Below, in pieces: positions 1 to 9,575 of a stretch of 64,000 bases of DNA. The translations under genes and the position numbers were made by a program. Source of the DNA: Lysinibacillus timonensis (GTDB lineage: Bacteria > Bacillota > Bacilli > Bacillales_A > Planococcaceae). The DNA lies in the NCBI RefSeq assembly GCF_900291985.1, contig NZ_LT985980.1, positions 1,748,001-1,812,000 of the forward strand. The letters run 5' to 3'. Under the pieces are notes generated by a model. That model had not been told where the DNA came from. It did no database searches and worked only from the letters and a program-made list of their open reading frames with translations. Position 1 is the stretch's first letter, and every line of letters begins with the position of its first letter.

Positions 1-491
1 ATTTCTTCGATATTTTCTAAACAACCAAGGGTTTCACATTGGGGAATAATTAATGTTTCACGATTACTAACTTTGAAGAAGTGATCCAAACCTCGAGTTG
101 TATAATCTGCATACCAAAAAGAGTTACCGCTTGTAGGTGCTACGCCTCGTTCGCCAATCGGATAGTATTTGCTACCCTTAATAACTTCTTTTACTTCGTC
201 CACTGTGTGTATATTCGGGATAATCAACCCCATTGCTCCAGCATCCAACATTTTTAATATTGAATTACGTTCCCCATTTACACGTACCAATGGTGTAATT
301 TCTCCTATTTTGGCTGCGCGCACATAACTTTGTATGGATTCAGCACTAAATGGACCATGTTCTGAATCTATTATTACATAATCAAGTCCTGCATATCCTA
401 AACACTCGATTGCAGAAGCACTTCCTAACTCATGAAAGGTTCCTAGAGTTGTTTCACCTTTTAACATTTTTGTTTTTAGTTTATTTTCCAT
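1..491 (-). CDS. HpcH/HpaI-family aldolase (3' end outside window)
   Basis: The minus-strand frame opens with ATG at 491-489 behind an AAGGAG ribosome site and stays open to the window edge (about 163 codons). Residues 42-47 read DSEHGP, the signature of HpcH/HpaI (class II, divalent metal-dependent) aldolases with the conserved His; R70 lies in LVRVN, and further on come PIGERG and PQCET, the latter carrying the expected metal-binding Glu. Family members cleave or form 2-keto-3-deoxy sugar acids or 4-hydroxy-2-oxo acids in the cytoplasm. The exact substrate cannot be read from the sequence. The C-terminal part is cut off by the window, not by mutation. Confidence 0.88.
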   Translation of the reverse strand, partial: MENKLKTKMLKGETTLGTFHELGSASAIECLGYAGLDYVIIDSEHGPFSAESIQSYVRAAKIGEITPLVRVNGERNSILKMLDAGAMGLIIPNIHTVDEVKEVIKGSKYYPIGERGVAPTSGNSFWYADYTTRGLDHFFKVSNRETLIIPQCETLGCLENIEE

Positions 492-704
492 TTGTTTAAC
501 TCCTTACACATAGTCATGAACGGTTATTATTTATGACATTAAGTTTAACAAATTGTATGAATTGTTTGTTAAAAAATTTGAATATTGTGATATATATGGA
601 TGTTACACAAATCTATTACTATACTTAACTATTGTGATAAAATTTAATATAAGTTAACCTTTATGGTATTGCAGTTAACATAATATGAAATTGGGTGAGC
701 ATAT

Positions 705-1118
705 ATGTTTAAATTAAGAGGACATCATTTGTTCTGTCTTTTAGGTTATCGGGGAATGGGATACTCAAAACAGTATGTTGAAAATATGACTCGTATTCAC
801 CGAACATTAAGAGCAAATCCTACTACCTTAATTGAGCTCGTTAAAGGTCCAGATCAACTGTGCGAAAAATATCCGAACTCAGGGGATTACCATTGCCAAG
901 ACGTCAATATTTACGAACGAGATGCTGTTATTTTGGAAAAAGTGGGACTTAGGGTAGGCCAAATAGTAGAATGGAAAACAATTGAGGAGCGCATTCAAAA
1001 CTACGTTAACCCTTCAGATATACAGACTATTTGTTCTACATGTAATTGGCGATCTTATGGTGTTTGTGAAGAAGGTATTCGTATGATAATCGATAAAAAA
1101 GGATTATGGGAGGTTTAG
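705..1118 (+). CDS. DUF1284 family protein, probable Fe-S binding
   Basis: 137 aa starting MFKLRGHHLFCLLGYRGMGY, the hallmark N-terminus of DUF1284. Cysteines at LFCLL, DQLCEKY, YHCQD and the C-terminal CSTCNW...GVCEEG are spaced as expected for metal or iron-sulfur binding, which is the proposed but untested role of this family. Length is normal. The ATG follows GGTGAG by a short spacer. It is divergent from the aldolase gene with about 210 bp between them, so the two may share a regulatory region. Function is unknown. Confidence 0.8.
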   Translation: MFKLRGHHLFCLLGYRGMGYSKQYVENMTRIHRTLRANPTTLIELVKGPDQLCEKYPNSGDYHCQDVNIYERDAVILEKVGLRVGQIVEWKTIEERIQNYVNPSDIQTICSTCNWRSYGVCEEGIRMIIDKKGLWEV

Positions 1119-1156
1119 TTGAGAGTACTTCTACATCTAATAATAACCAAAATAAT

Positions 1157-1185
1157 GGTGACCTAATTAATCTTTTGAGGTCACC
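1157..1185 (+). terminator. Hairpin after DUF1284 gene
   Basis: Perfect 8-bp inverted repeat GGTGACCT / AGGTCACC with a 13-nt loop, 38 nt after the stop codon. No clear T-run follows, so it may be a weak terminator or a stabilising hairpin. Confidence 0.45.
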
Positions 1186-1628
1186 CATCATAATGCAATT
1201 GTTATTTCTAGGAATACTTTAATAATATATTGTTTTCTGTCAATTCAGAAGATTCATCAAATTCCGAATCCTATGTCTGGAACGACCTACACTTACTTTT
1301 CTTAAATAATAAATTTGTTATTTTCCTCCTCAACATATACAGTAAATCGCACTTCCAACAAGTTATCTAGTCAGAATCGACTCCAAAAATATCCATTTTT
1401 ATATTCGAATATAAATTCTTAATTATTTACTTATAATATTTAACTCAATAGTATCTTTCTAGAATATTTTTTCTTTCCCTAACAATTTTAAAACTTTTAT
1501 GTATTTTGAAATAATTACTTGTTTCATAATTTATGTATACATGATAAACTTATTTTGTCACTGTCCATTTGAGCGATACAAATGTACACTCTACTAATAT
1601 ATAGAAACAAGGTATTTGGAGGTAAATT
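1186..1628. other. AT-rich gene-free stretch upstream of sstT
   Basis: No coding frame of interest on either strand. It contains a perfect 18-bp palindrome (centre TTATATTCGAATATAA) at 1398-1415, which could be an operator, and a CATTTG/CAAATG inverted repeat near 1570-1588 just before the sstT ribosome site. No recognised riboswitch consensus was found. Confidence 0.5.
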
Positions 1629-2840
1629 ATGAAAAACATTATACATAAGTGGACTGAAATTAGTCTTGTTATGCGTATTCTGTTAGGGCTAATATTAGGT
1701 GTTATTTTAGCTGTAACTATACCAAATTACACGCAATGGATTACTATTTTCGGTACTTTATTTACAAGTGCACTGAAAGCCGTCGCACCAATTTTAGTTT
1801 TATTCTTAGTAATTTCTGCCATCTCGAACCACAAGGTTGGTAAACAAACAAATATGAAGTCAATTATCGTACTTTATGCGATTGGGACATTCTCTGCTGG
1901 AGCTATCGGTGTTATTGCTAGTTATTTATTCCCAGTAACATTAACCCTTACTACAGGGGCTGAAGATGTATCGCCACCTGAAGGGATCTTAGATGTACTA
2001 CAAACATTATTATTCAATATTGTAGACAATCCAGTAAATGCCTTATTAAATGGTAACTATCTTGGTATTCTTACTTGGGCAATCTTAATTGGTCTTTTAT
2101 TACGAAAAGCAGCAGATACTACTAAAACAGTGATTGCTAACGTTTCTGAAGCTATAACAACACTCGTAAAGTGGGTAATTGAATTAGCACCATTTGGTAT
2201 TATGGGTCTTGTTTTCTCTGCAATTTCTACTAATGGATTAGATTCTCTATTAGATTACGGTCATCTTTTAACTTTACTACTTGGATGTTTCTTCTTTATC
2301 GCATTAGTTGTCAACCCGATTATTACATTTATTTTTACACGTCAAAACCCATATCCACTTGTATGGAGTACATTAAAAGAAAGTGGGTTAACAGCATTCT
2401 TTACAAGAAGTTCTGCTGCAAACATTCCTGTAAACTTAACATTGTGTAAAAAATTGGAATTAGATGAAAATACGTATTCTGTTTCAATTCCACTAGGTGC
2501 TACAATTAATATGGCAGGTGCTGCAGTTACAATTTCCGTTTTAACTTTGGCAGCAGCAAACACACTTGGAGTAGAGGTTGATATTTTCACTGCTATTATT
2601 TTAATGGTATTATCTGCAGTTTCTGCTGCTGGTGCATCAGGAGTTGCCGGTGGATCATTATTACTTATTCCACTTGCTTGTAGTTTACTAGGTATATCGA
2701 ACGATATTGCAATGCAAGTTATCGGTGTTGGTTTTATCATTAGCGTATTACAAGATTCTTGTGAAACTGCATTAAACTCTTCTTCCGACGTGCTCTTTAC
2801 TGCAACAGCTGATATTGCAAAAAAACGTAAAGAAGCTTAA
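1629..2840 (+). CDS. sstT: Serine/threonine:sodium symporter
   Basis: 403 aa polytopic membrane protein of the dicarboxylate/amino acid:cation symporter (DAACS) family. The N-terminus resembles SstT; later motifs [13 protein letters not shown] (re-entrant HP1 serine-rich loop), [10 protein letters not shown] (the TM7 region with NMAG, equivalent to NMDGT in glutamate carriers) and [13 protein letters not shown] (TM8) match SstT. It imports serine and threonine with sodium at the cytoplasmic membrane. ATG follows TTGGAGG. Monocistronic: it ends at a strong hairpin terminator. Length is normal. Confidence 0.92.
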   Translation: MKNIIHKWTEISLVMRILLGLILGVILAVTIPNYTQWITIFGTLFTSALKAVAPILVLFLVISAISNHKVGKQTNMKSIIVLYAIGTFSAGAIGVIASYLFPVTLTLTTGAEDVSPPEGILDVLQTLLFNIVDNPVNALLNGNYLGILTWAILIGLLLRKAADTTKTVIANVSEAITTLVKWVIELAPFGIMGLVFSAISTNGLDSLLDYGHLLTLLLGCFFFIALVVNPIITFIFTRQNPYPLVWSTLKESGLTAFFTRSSAANIPVNLTLCKKLELDENTYSVSIPLGATINMAGAAVTISVLTLAAANTLGVEVDIFTAIILMVLSAVSAAGASGVAGGSLLLIPLACSLLGISNDIAMQVIGVGFIISVLQDSCETALNSSSDVLFTATADIAKKRKEA

Positions 2841-2863
2841 GGAAATATTACTTTAATCATCAA

Positions 2864-2905
2864 TAAAGCTCCTCTTACTAATCATGTAGTAGGGGGAGCT
2901 TTTAT
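2864..2905. terminator. Intrinsic terminator of sstT, possibly bidirectional
   Basis: Long stem AAAGCTCCTCTTACTA / TAGTAGGGGGAGCTTT with a 6-nt loop, 24 nt after the sstT stop, followed by TTATT. It lies between two convergent genes. Confidence 0.85.
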
Positions 2906-3021
2906 TCGTTAACTAAATAAGCAAGTGGGCGATTTCATCTAGTTGATAATTGATTTTTTTCTATCCTATGATGTTAGAAAATATGGTTTTATCAATTGTA
3001 ATCAATATGGTTTTATTATTA

Positions 3022-4644
3022 TTAACTCAATACTTCTGACTCTACTAAAGTAAAGCCTTCGTAATTGTTATCTGCAACCTCATCACAAATCTTACGATAA
3101 TTATTTAATCCACCAACATAAATGACAAATCCACTACGCTTCGTAGTTCCGTCAAGATTAGCACCTGTATACCATGAGTTCGTATACGGGTATAAAGTTG
3201 TATTTGCAATATCATCACACTGTTTAGCCCACTCTATTTCAGCATCTTCTTTCGCTTCAATTAATTGAATATTGTTCTCTTCTAAATGTTCAATACATCT
3301 GTCAATCCAATCAACATGTTGCTCAATAGATGAAGGCATATTTGTTAACACTGAAGGACTTTGTGGACCGGTAATCATAAAGAAATTCGGGAAGTTTTGT
3401 ACGGATAATCCTAAATACGTTTTTACTACCTTTCCGTCTTGCCATTTTTCTTTAAGAGGTTGACCATTGCGTCCTCGAATATCCATTCTTAAAATTGTAC
3501 CTGTCATTGTATCATAACCTGTTGCAAAGACAATGACGTCGCATTCAATCTTACCATTTTTCAGCTCAACACCGTTTTCGACAATCCGTACAATTGGATT
3601 ATCATTTAATGTAACTAGGTTCACATTATCACGATTAAACATTTCATAATAGTTTGTTCCAATGATTAATCGTTTTGTCCCGATATAGTAATCAGGATGT
3701 AGAGCTTTTGCCGTTTCCTCATCTTCAACAATTTCATCAATTTTGTCCCGTACATATTGGGATACAACATAGTTTGTTTCTTTGTTAACTGTTACATCGG
3801 TAAACACAGATTGAAGTGCTAAAGCACCAGTCTCCCATACATAATCAAGCTCTTTCTTTTGTTCTTCATCCGTTAATTCTGTTGCGGACTTACCTGTTGT
3901 ATAGGAGTCAATTCCACCAGGTGTTGAGAGAAATGCATCACGAATTTTATTGTAATTAGCAAAAGCTTCTTCATGGTGTTTTTCTTCTAATGGATGGTTA
4001 CGTGCTTCACCTACATAGTGTGGTGTACGCATTAATAATGTTAATTCTTCAGCTTCCTCAGCTATTAAAGGCATTGCCTGAACTCCGCTGGAACCGTTTC
4101 CAATAATAACAACTCGTTTCCCTTTGAAGTCTACTTTTTCATGTGGCCAGCGCCCAGTATGATATTTCTCTCCTTTAAATGAATCAACACCTTCAAATGG
4201 TGGTATATTTGTTGTTGATAAACATCCCACACCACTTATAAAGTATTTCGCTTCAAATTTTTCGTTCGTGTCCGTTTCAATTTCCCATTTTTTACTTTCA
4301 TCATTAAAGCTTGCTTTTGACACACGTGTTTTAAATTGTATATCTGGTCGCAAGTCTAACTCATCCGCTACAAAGTTTAAATATTTTAAGATATCTGGTT
4401 GTGCAGAATAACGTTCTGGCCATCTCCATTTTTTATATAAATCTTCTGAGAATGTGAAACTATAATAGATAGAATCTGAGTCACATCTTGCCCCTGGATA
4501 TCGACTCCAATACCAAGTTCCACCAACACCATCTGCTGCCTCAATCACTCTTACTTTTAAACCACGCTCTCTTAATTTATAAAGCATATATAGACCAGCA
4601 AAACCCGCACCTACTACAATAGCATCATATTGTTTTTTACTCAT
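3022..4644 (-). CDS. Baeyer-Villiger flavin monooxygenase
   Basis: 540 aa. The N-terminal FAD Rossmann motif is GAGFAG (residues about 12-17), followed by GGTWYWSRYPGARCD typical of cyclohexanone/phenylacetone monooxygenases. The Baeyer-Villiger fingerprint FxGxxxHTGRWP is present (about residues 155-167), then a second, NADPH-binding Rossmann motif GNGSSG, and later FATGYD. Such enzymes insert oxygen into ketones to give esters or lactones using NADPH and O2. It lies 24 nt after a carboxylesterase gene on the same strand, so the pair would convert ketone to ester to alcohol plus acid. Start ATG with AAAGGGGG upstream. The native ketone is unknown. Confidence 0.9.
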   Translation of the reverse strand: MSKKQYDAIVVGAGFAGLYMLYKLRERGLKVRVIEAADGVGGTWYWSRYPGARCDSDSIYYSFTFSEDLYKKWRWPERYSAQPDILKYLNFVADELDLRPDIQFKTRVSKASFNDESKKWEIETDTNEKFEAKYFISGVGCLSTTNIPPFEGVDSFKGEKYHTGRWPHEKVDFKGKRVVIIGNGSSGVQAMPLIAEEAEELTLLMRTPHYVGEARNHPLEEKHHEEAFANYNKIRDAFLSTPGGIDSYTTGKSATELTDEEQKKELDYVWETGALALQSVFTDVTVNKETNYVVSQYVRDKIDEIVEDEETAKALHPDYYIGTKRLIIGTNYYEMFNRDNVNLVTLNDNPIVRIVENGVELKNGKIECDVIVFATGYDTMTGTILRMDIRGRNGQPLKEKWQDGKVVKTYLGLSVQNFPNFFMITGPQSPSVLTNMPSSIEQHVDWIDRCIEHLEENNIQLIEAKEDAEIEWAKQCDDIANTTLYPYTNSWYTGANLDGTTKRSGFVIYVGGLNNYRKICDEVADNNYEGFTLVESEVLS

Positions 4645-4668
4645 AGAAAGCCCCCTTTATATGATCAA

Positions 4669-5595
4669 TCACTTTATCGTGTTTAAAAAAGTCGAGATTG
4701 AACTGACAGTAGTATTAATCTCCTCACTAAAGACAGCATAATTGTTAAAGAAGCCATGGATACTCTCAGGAACAGTTGTATGTTCTACTCTTACGCCAGC
4801 TTCCTTTAATTTATCGTAATATTGCACACCCTCATCAAATAACACATCGTTTTCAGCAGCAATAATAATCGTAGGTGGTAAAGCGCTTACATTTACGTAC
4901 AATAAAGGTGAAATGTATGGATTTTTATATTCCAGTTCATTATTTACGTAATATTCACCAAACCAAATCATTAAATCTTTATCAAGACCATACCCTTCAG
5001 CAAATTTTTCGTAAGAAGGAGTTGTGAAATCTAAATTTGTCACAGGATAAATTAATGCTTGAGCTGTAACAGTTGGTCCACTTTTTTCTTGACTAAGGAT
5101 TGCCATTACGGTAGCTAGATTACCACCAGCTGAATCTCCACCAACAACGATATCATCTGCTATTGCATTTAACTCAGTCGCATGATTATGTGCCCAGACT
5201 AAGGCAGCATAACTATCTTCGACTGGAACAGGGAATTTGTTTTCTGGTGCCAATCGATAATCAACAGATACGACTACTCGTCCTGTTTTTTCTGCTAACA
5301 AACGACAACCTGCATCTGAAGTATTTAAGTCCCCGATCACCCAGCCACCACCGTGATAGTAAACAAATAACGGAAACGGTCCCTGCCCCTCTGGTGTATA
5401 GACACGTACTGCAATCTCTGAATCCGCAACTGGTATTTGTCGATCTTCCACTTTACCTACTGTTGGAACCTCAATTCCCTCTGGAGCAGGAGCACCACCT
5501 AACGCTGCCCTAACTTGGTCTGGCGTTAGATCTTGAAGTTTAGGTCCACTATAAAATGCCTCTAAATACAATTTAGCCTTATCTGCTAAGCCCAT
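4669..5595 (-). CDS. Alpha/beta-hydrolase esterase, HSL family
   Basis: 308 aa. Oxyanion motif YYHGGGWVIGDL and nucleophile motif GDSAGGN identify the hormone-sensitive lipase (acetyl-esterase) family; catalytic Asp is likely in AENDVLFDEG and His in ESIHGFF. Cytoplasmic: no signal peptide. First gene of a two-gene unit with the Baeyer-Villiger monooxygenase (24-nt gap), so it probably hydrolyses the ester or lactone made by that enzyme. A LuxR-type regulator is divergent from it. Confidence 0.9.
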   Translation of the reverse strand: MGLADKAKLYLEAFYSGPKLQDLTPDQVRAALGGAPAPEGIEVPTVGKVEDRQIPVADSEIAVRVYTPEGQGPFPLFVYYHGGGWVIGDLNTSDAGCRLLAEKTGRVVVSVDYRLAPENKFPVPVEDSYAALVWAHNHATELNAIADDIVVGGDSAGGNLATVMAILSQEKSGPTVTAQALIYPVTNLDFTTPSYEKFAEGYGLDKDLMIWFGEYYVNNELEYKNPYISPLLYVNVSALPPTIIIAAENDVLFDEGVQYYDKLKEAGVRVEHTTVPESIHGFFNNYAVFSEEINTTVSSISTFLNTIK

Positions 5596-5781
5596 ATGTT
5601 TTTCATCCTTTCTTCTTCAATTGCATGACTTCTTGTATGCATATTTATCCTATCAAACTATTAGTAATGTCTATATTCCTACTTTTAGTTATTTCACCCT
5701 ACCCAAATAGGTAAAAATATTAACCATGAATACTACTTTTCGTATATTCAATTGCATATTTATCTATAAGGGAGTGATGCG

Positions 5782-6471
5782 ATGCAAATACAATCATGGG
5801 CAATGAAAGAGCGGATGAAGGGCGCTGTACATTTGCAATCCCAAGAGGAACAAATCTGTTATATTCTTCATGCATTTGAGGAACTATTTCAAGGGGACAA
5901 AATATCATTCTTTCGCTTTAGCCCCGTAGGATTTGTCGGAGAAGGTGTGGCATTCTTAGAAAAAGGCGAGCTTCACGCACTAGCTTACATTCGGGATGAT
6001 ATTAGAAATCTACCAGTAATTAGACAGGCGGTAGAAAAAAAGAAACCCGTTTATTATAAAGGGCAAGATATTATTACGCAAATTACCAGTCGTTATCAAC
6101 GAGATGTACCATTAAACACGTTACTTGTCGTTCCGTTGGTTGCTAATAATATGACTATTGCTTATATTTGCAGTGAATATATAATTAAAGACTTTCATAC
6201 CTCATCCAAACTAATGGATGATCTATTCATATTCGGAAAAATATCTGGAGAACTACTTATCCAAATACCGAATCATTCACACCCTAAACTTAGTCCCCGT
6301 GAAAGTGAAATATTAAAAGCTTTAGCAAATGGGCTTTCTACAAAAGAAATGGCAATGACCCTTTCACTGAGTGAAGCAACCATTAAACAGTATATTAAGT
6401 CAATATTGACAAAGCTTGACGCAAAGAATAGAGCTCATGCCGTTTCTATCTATATGACACTAAACCAATGA
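5782..6471 (+). CDS. LuxR-type transcriptional regulator with GAF-like sensor
   Basis: 229 aa. Residues about 170-229 are a LuxR/NarL helix-turn-helix (LSPRESEILKALANG..TIKQYIKSILTKLDAKNR). The first ~160 residues resemble a GAF-type ligand-sensing fold (phrases such as VGEGVAFLEKGELHALAYIRDD and LLVVPLVANN); no phospho-acceptor receiver is present. ATG follows AAGGGAG. It is divergent from the esterase/monooxygenase operon with 186 bp between, so it probably controls that operon and itself, perhaps in response to a ketone or ester (inference). Confidence 0.82.
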   Translation: MQIQSWAMKERMKGAVHLQSQEEQICYILHAFEELFQGDKISFFRFSPVGFVGEGVAFLEKGELHALAYIRDDIRNLPVIRQAVEKKKPVYYKGQDIITQITSRYQRDVPLNTLLVVPLVANNMTIAYICSEYIIKDFHTSSKLMDDLFIFGKISGELLIQIPNHSHPKLSPRESEILKALANGLSTKEMAMTLSLSEATIKQYIKSILTKLDAKNRAHAVSIYMTLNQ

Positions 6472-6643
6472 AAGTATATACTTATTAACTTGATAAAATT
6501 ACCAAGTAATACAACAATTCATAAATCCTTCACAATTACGAATGTTGTAGACAACTATCCACAATTCTATTTCGTATAAGACGTCTTTACTCGTCAATTA
6601 TGGTAGTATTGATAAATAATATCTGGAAATTGGAGGTCTTACT

Positions 6644-7885
6644 ATGTTAGTTAACTTTGAAGAAAACTTAAAAAAATATGCTAAACTTTTAGTTTCTAAA
6701 GGAATTAATGTACAACCAGGTGATTGGGTTAAAATGACCATTAATGTAGATCAAGCACCTTTAGCTCGACTAATAACGCAAGAAGCATATACGCTTGGCG
6801 CTGAAAAAGTCATTGTAAAGTGGTCCGATGATGAAATTAGTAAATTACATTATCTTCACCAACCAACGGAAGTGTTAACATCTATTCCTTCTTACGAAAT
6901 TGAAGAGTCCGAAGACCATGTATTAAATCATCGTGTAAGTAGACTTTCCATTATTTCAAGTGACCCTGGTCTACTAAATGAAGTAGATCCAGCAAAAGTT
7001 GCTGCATTTCAATCTGTTGCAGGGAAAGCCTTTCATGTACAACGAAAAGCAACACAAAATGATGATTTAAAGTGGACAGTTGCGGCAGCAGCAGGAGCAG
7101 CGTGGGCAGCCAAAGTATTTCCTAACCTAGAATCAGAGGAAGAACAAGTTGACGCACTATGGGACCAAATCTTTAAAACATGTCGCGTTTATGAAGAAGA
7201 TCCAATAAAAGCTTGGGATGATCATAAGAATACGTTAAATGAAAAAGCTGCGAAGTTAAATGAAATTCAGTTCGATGCTCTTCATTACACCGCACCTGGT
7301 ACTGATTTAACTTTAGGCTTACCTAAAAACCATATTTGGGTTTGTGCAGAAAGCTATAATCCTAAAGGTGAAGAATTCATAGCAAACATGCCAACTGAAG
7401 AAGTGTTTACTGCTCCAGACACTCGTCGTATGGACGGAGTCGTACGTAGCACGAAACCATTAAGCTACGCAGGTACATTAATTGAAGGCATCGAAGCTCA
7501 TTTTAAAGATGGGAAGATTGTAAATATCTCTGCAGAAAAAGGCGATGAGGCCATTAAAAAGTTAGTATTTGATAACGAAGGTGGAACAGGTCTAGGAGAA
7601 ATTGCGTTAGTTCCTGACCCATCACCTATTTCACAATCAGGAATCACATTCTTTAACACACTATTCGATGAAAATGCATCCAATCACATAGCAATCGGAT
7701 CTGCTTATCCAACAACTATTCAAGGCGGGACGAAGATGAGTGCAGACGAATTAAAAGAAAATGGGTTAAATTTATCAACAGTTCATGTTGATTTTATGAT
7801 TGGTTCTAATCATATGAATATTGATGGCATTAAACAAGATGGCACTGTTGTTCCGATTTTCCGTAACGGTGACTGGGCGATATAA
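6644..7885 (+). CDS. ampS: M29 family aminopeptidase
   Basis: 413 aa, matching the thermophilic aminopeptidase (M29; AmpS/AmpT/PepS) family in length and order. Candidate metal ligands: Glu in TLIEGIEAHF, Glu in GLGEIALVP, His and Tyr in SNHIAIGSAYPTT, and His/Asp in TVHVDFMIG. These enzymes remove N-terminal residues using two metal ions (Co, Mn or Zn), in the cytoplasm. ATG follows TTGGAGG. Appears monocistronic. The gene-symbol call is by family resemblance. Confidence 0.9.
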   Translation: MLVNFEENLKKYAKLLVSKGINVQPGDWVKMTINVDQAPLARLITQEAYTLGAEKVIVKWSDDEISKLHYLHQPTEVLTSIPSYEIEESEDHVLNHRVSRLSIISSDPGLLNEVDPAKVAAFQSVAGKAFHVQRKATQNDDLKWTVAAAAGAAWAAKVFPNLESEEEQVDALWDQIFKTCRVYEEDPIKAWDDHKNTLNEKAAKLNEIQFDALHYTAPGTDLTLGLPKNHIWVCAESYNPKGEEFIANMPTEEVFTAPDTRRMDGVVRSTKPLSYAGTLIEGIEAHFKDGKIVNISAEKGDEAIKKLVFDNEGGTGLGEIALVPDPSPISQSGITFFNTLFDENASNHIAIGSAYPTTIQGGTKMSADELKENGLNLSTVHVDFMIGSNHMNIDGIKQDGTVVPIFRNGDWAI

Positions 7886-8075
7886 TAAGTCAAAGCGTGT
7901 GTCTGAAAAGTCATTCGGAGGATGGTTACCCACCTCAAGGCATAATTATTGGTTAGTAATTGGTTAAATTTGAAGGTGCTTGGGCAAAACGAATAATTTG
8001 TTAGACCCTTCACGTAAATAGGGTTAGTAGTCCCCATTTTTAAATTATCATGTTGCTATACATGAAATATATAAT

Positions 8076-8257
8076 CGGAAACATTCCGCTTATCTTTAAA
8101 AACCCTTATATTATTTTGGAAATAAAGGAAAGTTCTCCGGTTATCCTTCAAAACTCTATGGATTTTGCCTAAGTTTGAGCATTTAATCGGAATTTCTCCG
8201 CTTATATCCGCCTCTTTTGCTCCTATTCAATATATTAGACGGAGTTACTCCGCCTAT
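8076..8257. repeat. Four-box intergenic repeat element, copy A
   Basis: Four quasi-palindromic 13-mers of the form (C)GGAnnTTnTCCG, each followed by n-(T/C)TAT, begin at 8076, 8127, 8188 and 8240 (spacings 51, 61, 52). A second copy with the same spacing is at 46966-47148. The spacers are AT-rich and not conserved between copies. Function unknown. Confidence 0.6.
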
Positions 8258-8292
8258 TTTATTCATAAAAAGTATAAACATACTAACAGTAA

Positions 8293-8322
8293 TAGCACAA
8301 ACCTATGCCATGGTTTGTGCTA
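8293..8322. terminator. Perfect hairpin TAGCACAAACC/GGTTTGTGCTA
   Basis: 11-bp perfect inverted repeat with an 8-nt loop. It lies downstream of the minus-strand pseudogene at 8361. A near-identical hairpin recurs at 47801-47830, also at the 5' (low-coordinate) side of a minus-strand gene region. T-runs are weak on both strands. Confidence 0.45.
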
Positions 8323-8360
8323 CTACTATTAGTTTATTTTCTATCGGAATATACAGCCCT

Positions 8361-8640
8361 TTAATGTAGATAATTTTTAGCCTGTTCAATCAATCGATCA
8401 TCAGAAACTGTACCATATAAAACAAAATGCACTACTTGATTATCATCAATTCTGTGATTTCATTTCTTCTATTATTTCATAGGGGAATTTTCCTCTATGG
8501 CGCTCATTATATGCTAACTCACTACTTCCATCATCAATTGCATGATATTCTATGCTATTCCATTCAAAGTCTGAAGAGACACCTCCTACTAATATTACAC
8601 AATGACCTTGGCAATTCGTTCATTCTATTTGTAATATTTT
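8361..8640 (-). pseudogene. Frameshifted remnant of an unknown small protein
   Basis: Reading the minus strand gives a protein-like stretch containing GHCVILVGGVSSDF, WNSIEYHAIDDG and RHRGKFPYEIIEEMKSQ; it then hits TGA TGA in the same frame, while the +1 frame continues naturally as DDNQVVHFVLYGTVSDD and LIEQAKNYLH before a TAA at 8363-8361. One frameshift therefore splits the frame, and no start codon or ribosome site is evident at the 5' end, which merges into the terminator of the next gene. The family is not recognised. The opposite-strand open frame here is a shadow. Confidence 0.55.
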
Positions 8641-8649
8641 TCAGAAAGA

Positions 8650-8690
8650 AAGAAAAAAGTTGCCCGGAAATTACTTAATTCCGGACAACC
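8650..8690 (-). terminator. Intrinsic terminator of the hydrolase gene
   Basis: Stem GTTGTCCGGAA / TTTCCGGGCAAC read on the minus strand, followed by TTTTTTCTTTC. Eight bases after the stop of the minus-strand hydrolase. Confidence 0.85.
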
Positions 8691-8697
8691 CTTTCTA

Positions 8698-9432
8698 CTA
8701 TTGAGTCATAAACTGATCTACTGCTTGTTTAAAACCTTGTGGATCTTCTAGCATGCCTAGATGACCAGTCATCGTTGTATTTTTTCGGACATTTGGGTTA
8801 TCAGTTTCGACGGGTTTAACGATCTTGTCTTGAAACCCTTCTATAACCAAAATTGGAATGCTTAATTGCTCAAGGAGTTCATGCTGATCAGGGCGATTTT
8901 TCATTGCTTCAAGGGCATTTATAAGACCTTTTTCTGTAGCACGATACGCGATATTCTTTGCAACATTTGTCATTTCTTCTTGAACATTCTCGCCAAAAAA
9001 GTTCTCTATTATTTGATCAACAAAACGATTTACACCTATTTCAGAAATCTCTCTTTGTTGCTTTGAGCGTTTTTCTTTCTGTTCTTCTGTATCAGCTAAA
9101 TCTGATGAATAAGCTAATATTGCCCGTTTAACAAGTGCAATTTCTCCTTCAAGTGCTGCTAATACTATATAACCACCCATTGAATGCCCTAGCCATGTAG
9201 CTTCAGTTATTCCCTCATGTTGAAGTACCTCTAATACAGCATTTGCATAATCGTAAACTGAATAGTTTTCCTTTTCTAACTGGCTTTCTCCATGACCTGG
9301 TAAATCGACTGCAACTACATCGTATTGGTTCGTAAACTCCTGAATGATCTCATGAAATATTTCTTTCGCACCTAGGAATCCATGGACAAGCACTAGCGTT
9401 TCTCCCTTTCCTTGCCTTGTATACTGTAGCAA
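8698..9432 (-). CDS. Alpha/beta-fold hydrolase
   Basis: 244 aa single-domain alpha/beta hydrolase. Oxyanion region LVLVHGFLGAKE, VAVDLPGHGES, nucleophile elbow GHSMGG (Ser), acidic residue likely in EGFQDKIV and His in MTGHLGMLEDP. The arrangement resembles MenH/carboxylesterase-type proteins, but no menaquinone genes are nearby, so the substrate is unknown. The start is TTG at 9432 with AGGAGG seven bases upstream; no better ATG exists. It has its own terminator. Confidence 0.85.
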   Translation of the reverse strand: MLQYTRQGKGETLVLVHGFLGAKEIFHEIIQEFTNQYDVVAVDLPGHGESQLEKENYSVYDYANAVLEVLQHEGITEATWLGHSMGGYIVLAALEGEIALVKRAILAYSSDLADTEEQKEKRSKQQREISEIGVNRFVDQIIENFFGENVQEEMTNVAKNIAYRATEKGLINALEAMKNRPDQHELLEQLSIPILVIEGFQDKIVKPVETDNPNVRKNTTMTGHLGMLEDPQGFKQAVDQFMTQ

Positions 9433-9534
9433 GATGTTTCCTCCTCACTTTTTTTCAGTGGAGATTTTCCAAAAACATTACCGCAAAACTTATACTACTT
9501 TAATAGTATAAACGTTAAGTACTTTAGTACATAT

Positions 9535-9566
9535 GAAAAGACCGAGACCCATTTCATGTCTCAGCC
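9535..9566 (-). terminator. Likely terminator of tlp
   Basis: Short hairpin GAGAC / GTCTC within CTGAGACATGAAATGGGTCTCGG read on minus, followed by TCTTTTC, just after the tlp stop. Confidence 0.5.
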
Positions 9567-9575
9567 TCCTAAATT

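Noticed and set aside
1119..1628. T-box or amino-acid riboswitch ahead of sstT
   Set aside because: No AGGGTGG(N)ACCGCG element or other known aptamer core found; only a palindrome.
8427..8678. Plus-strand 83-codon open frame
   Set aside because: It is the shadow of a better minus-strand frame with protein-like composition, and has no ribosome site.
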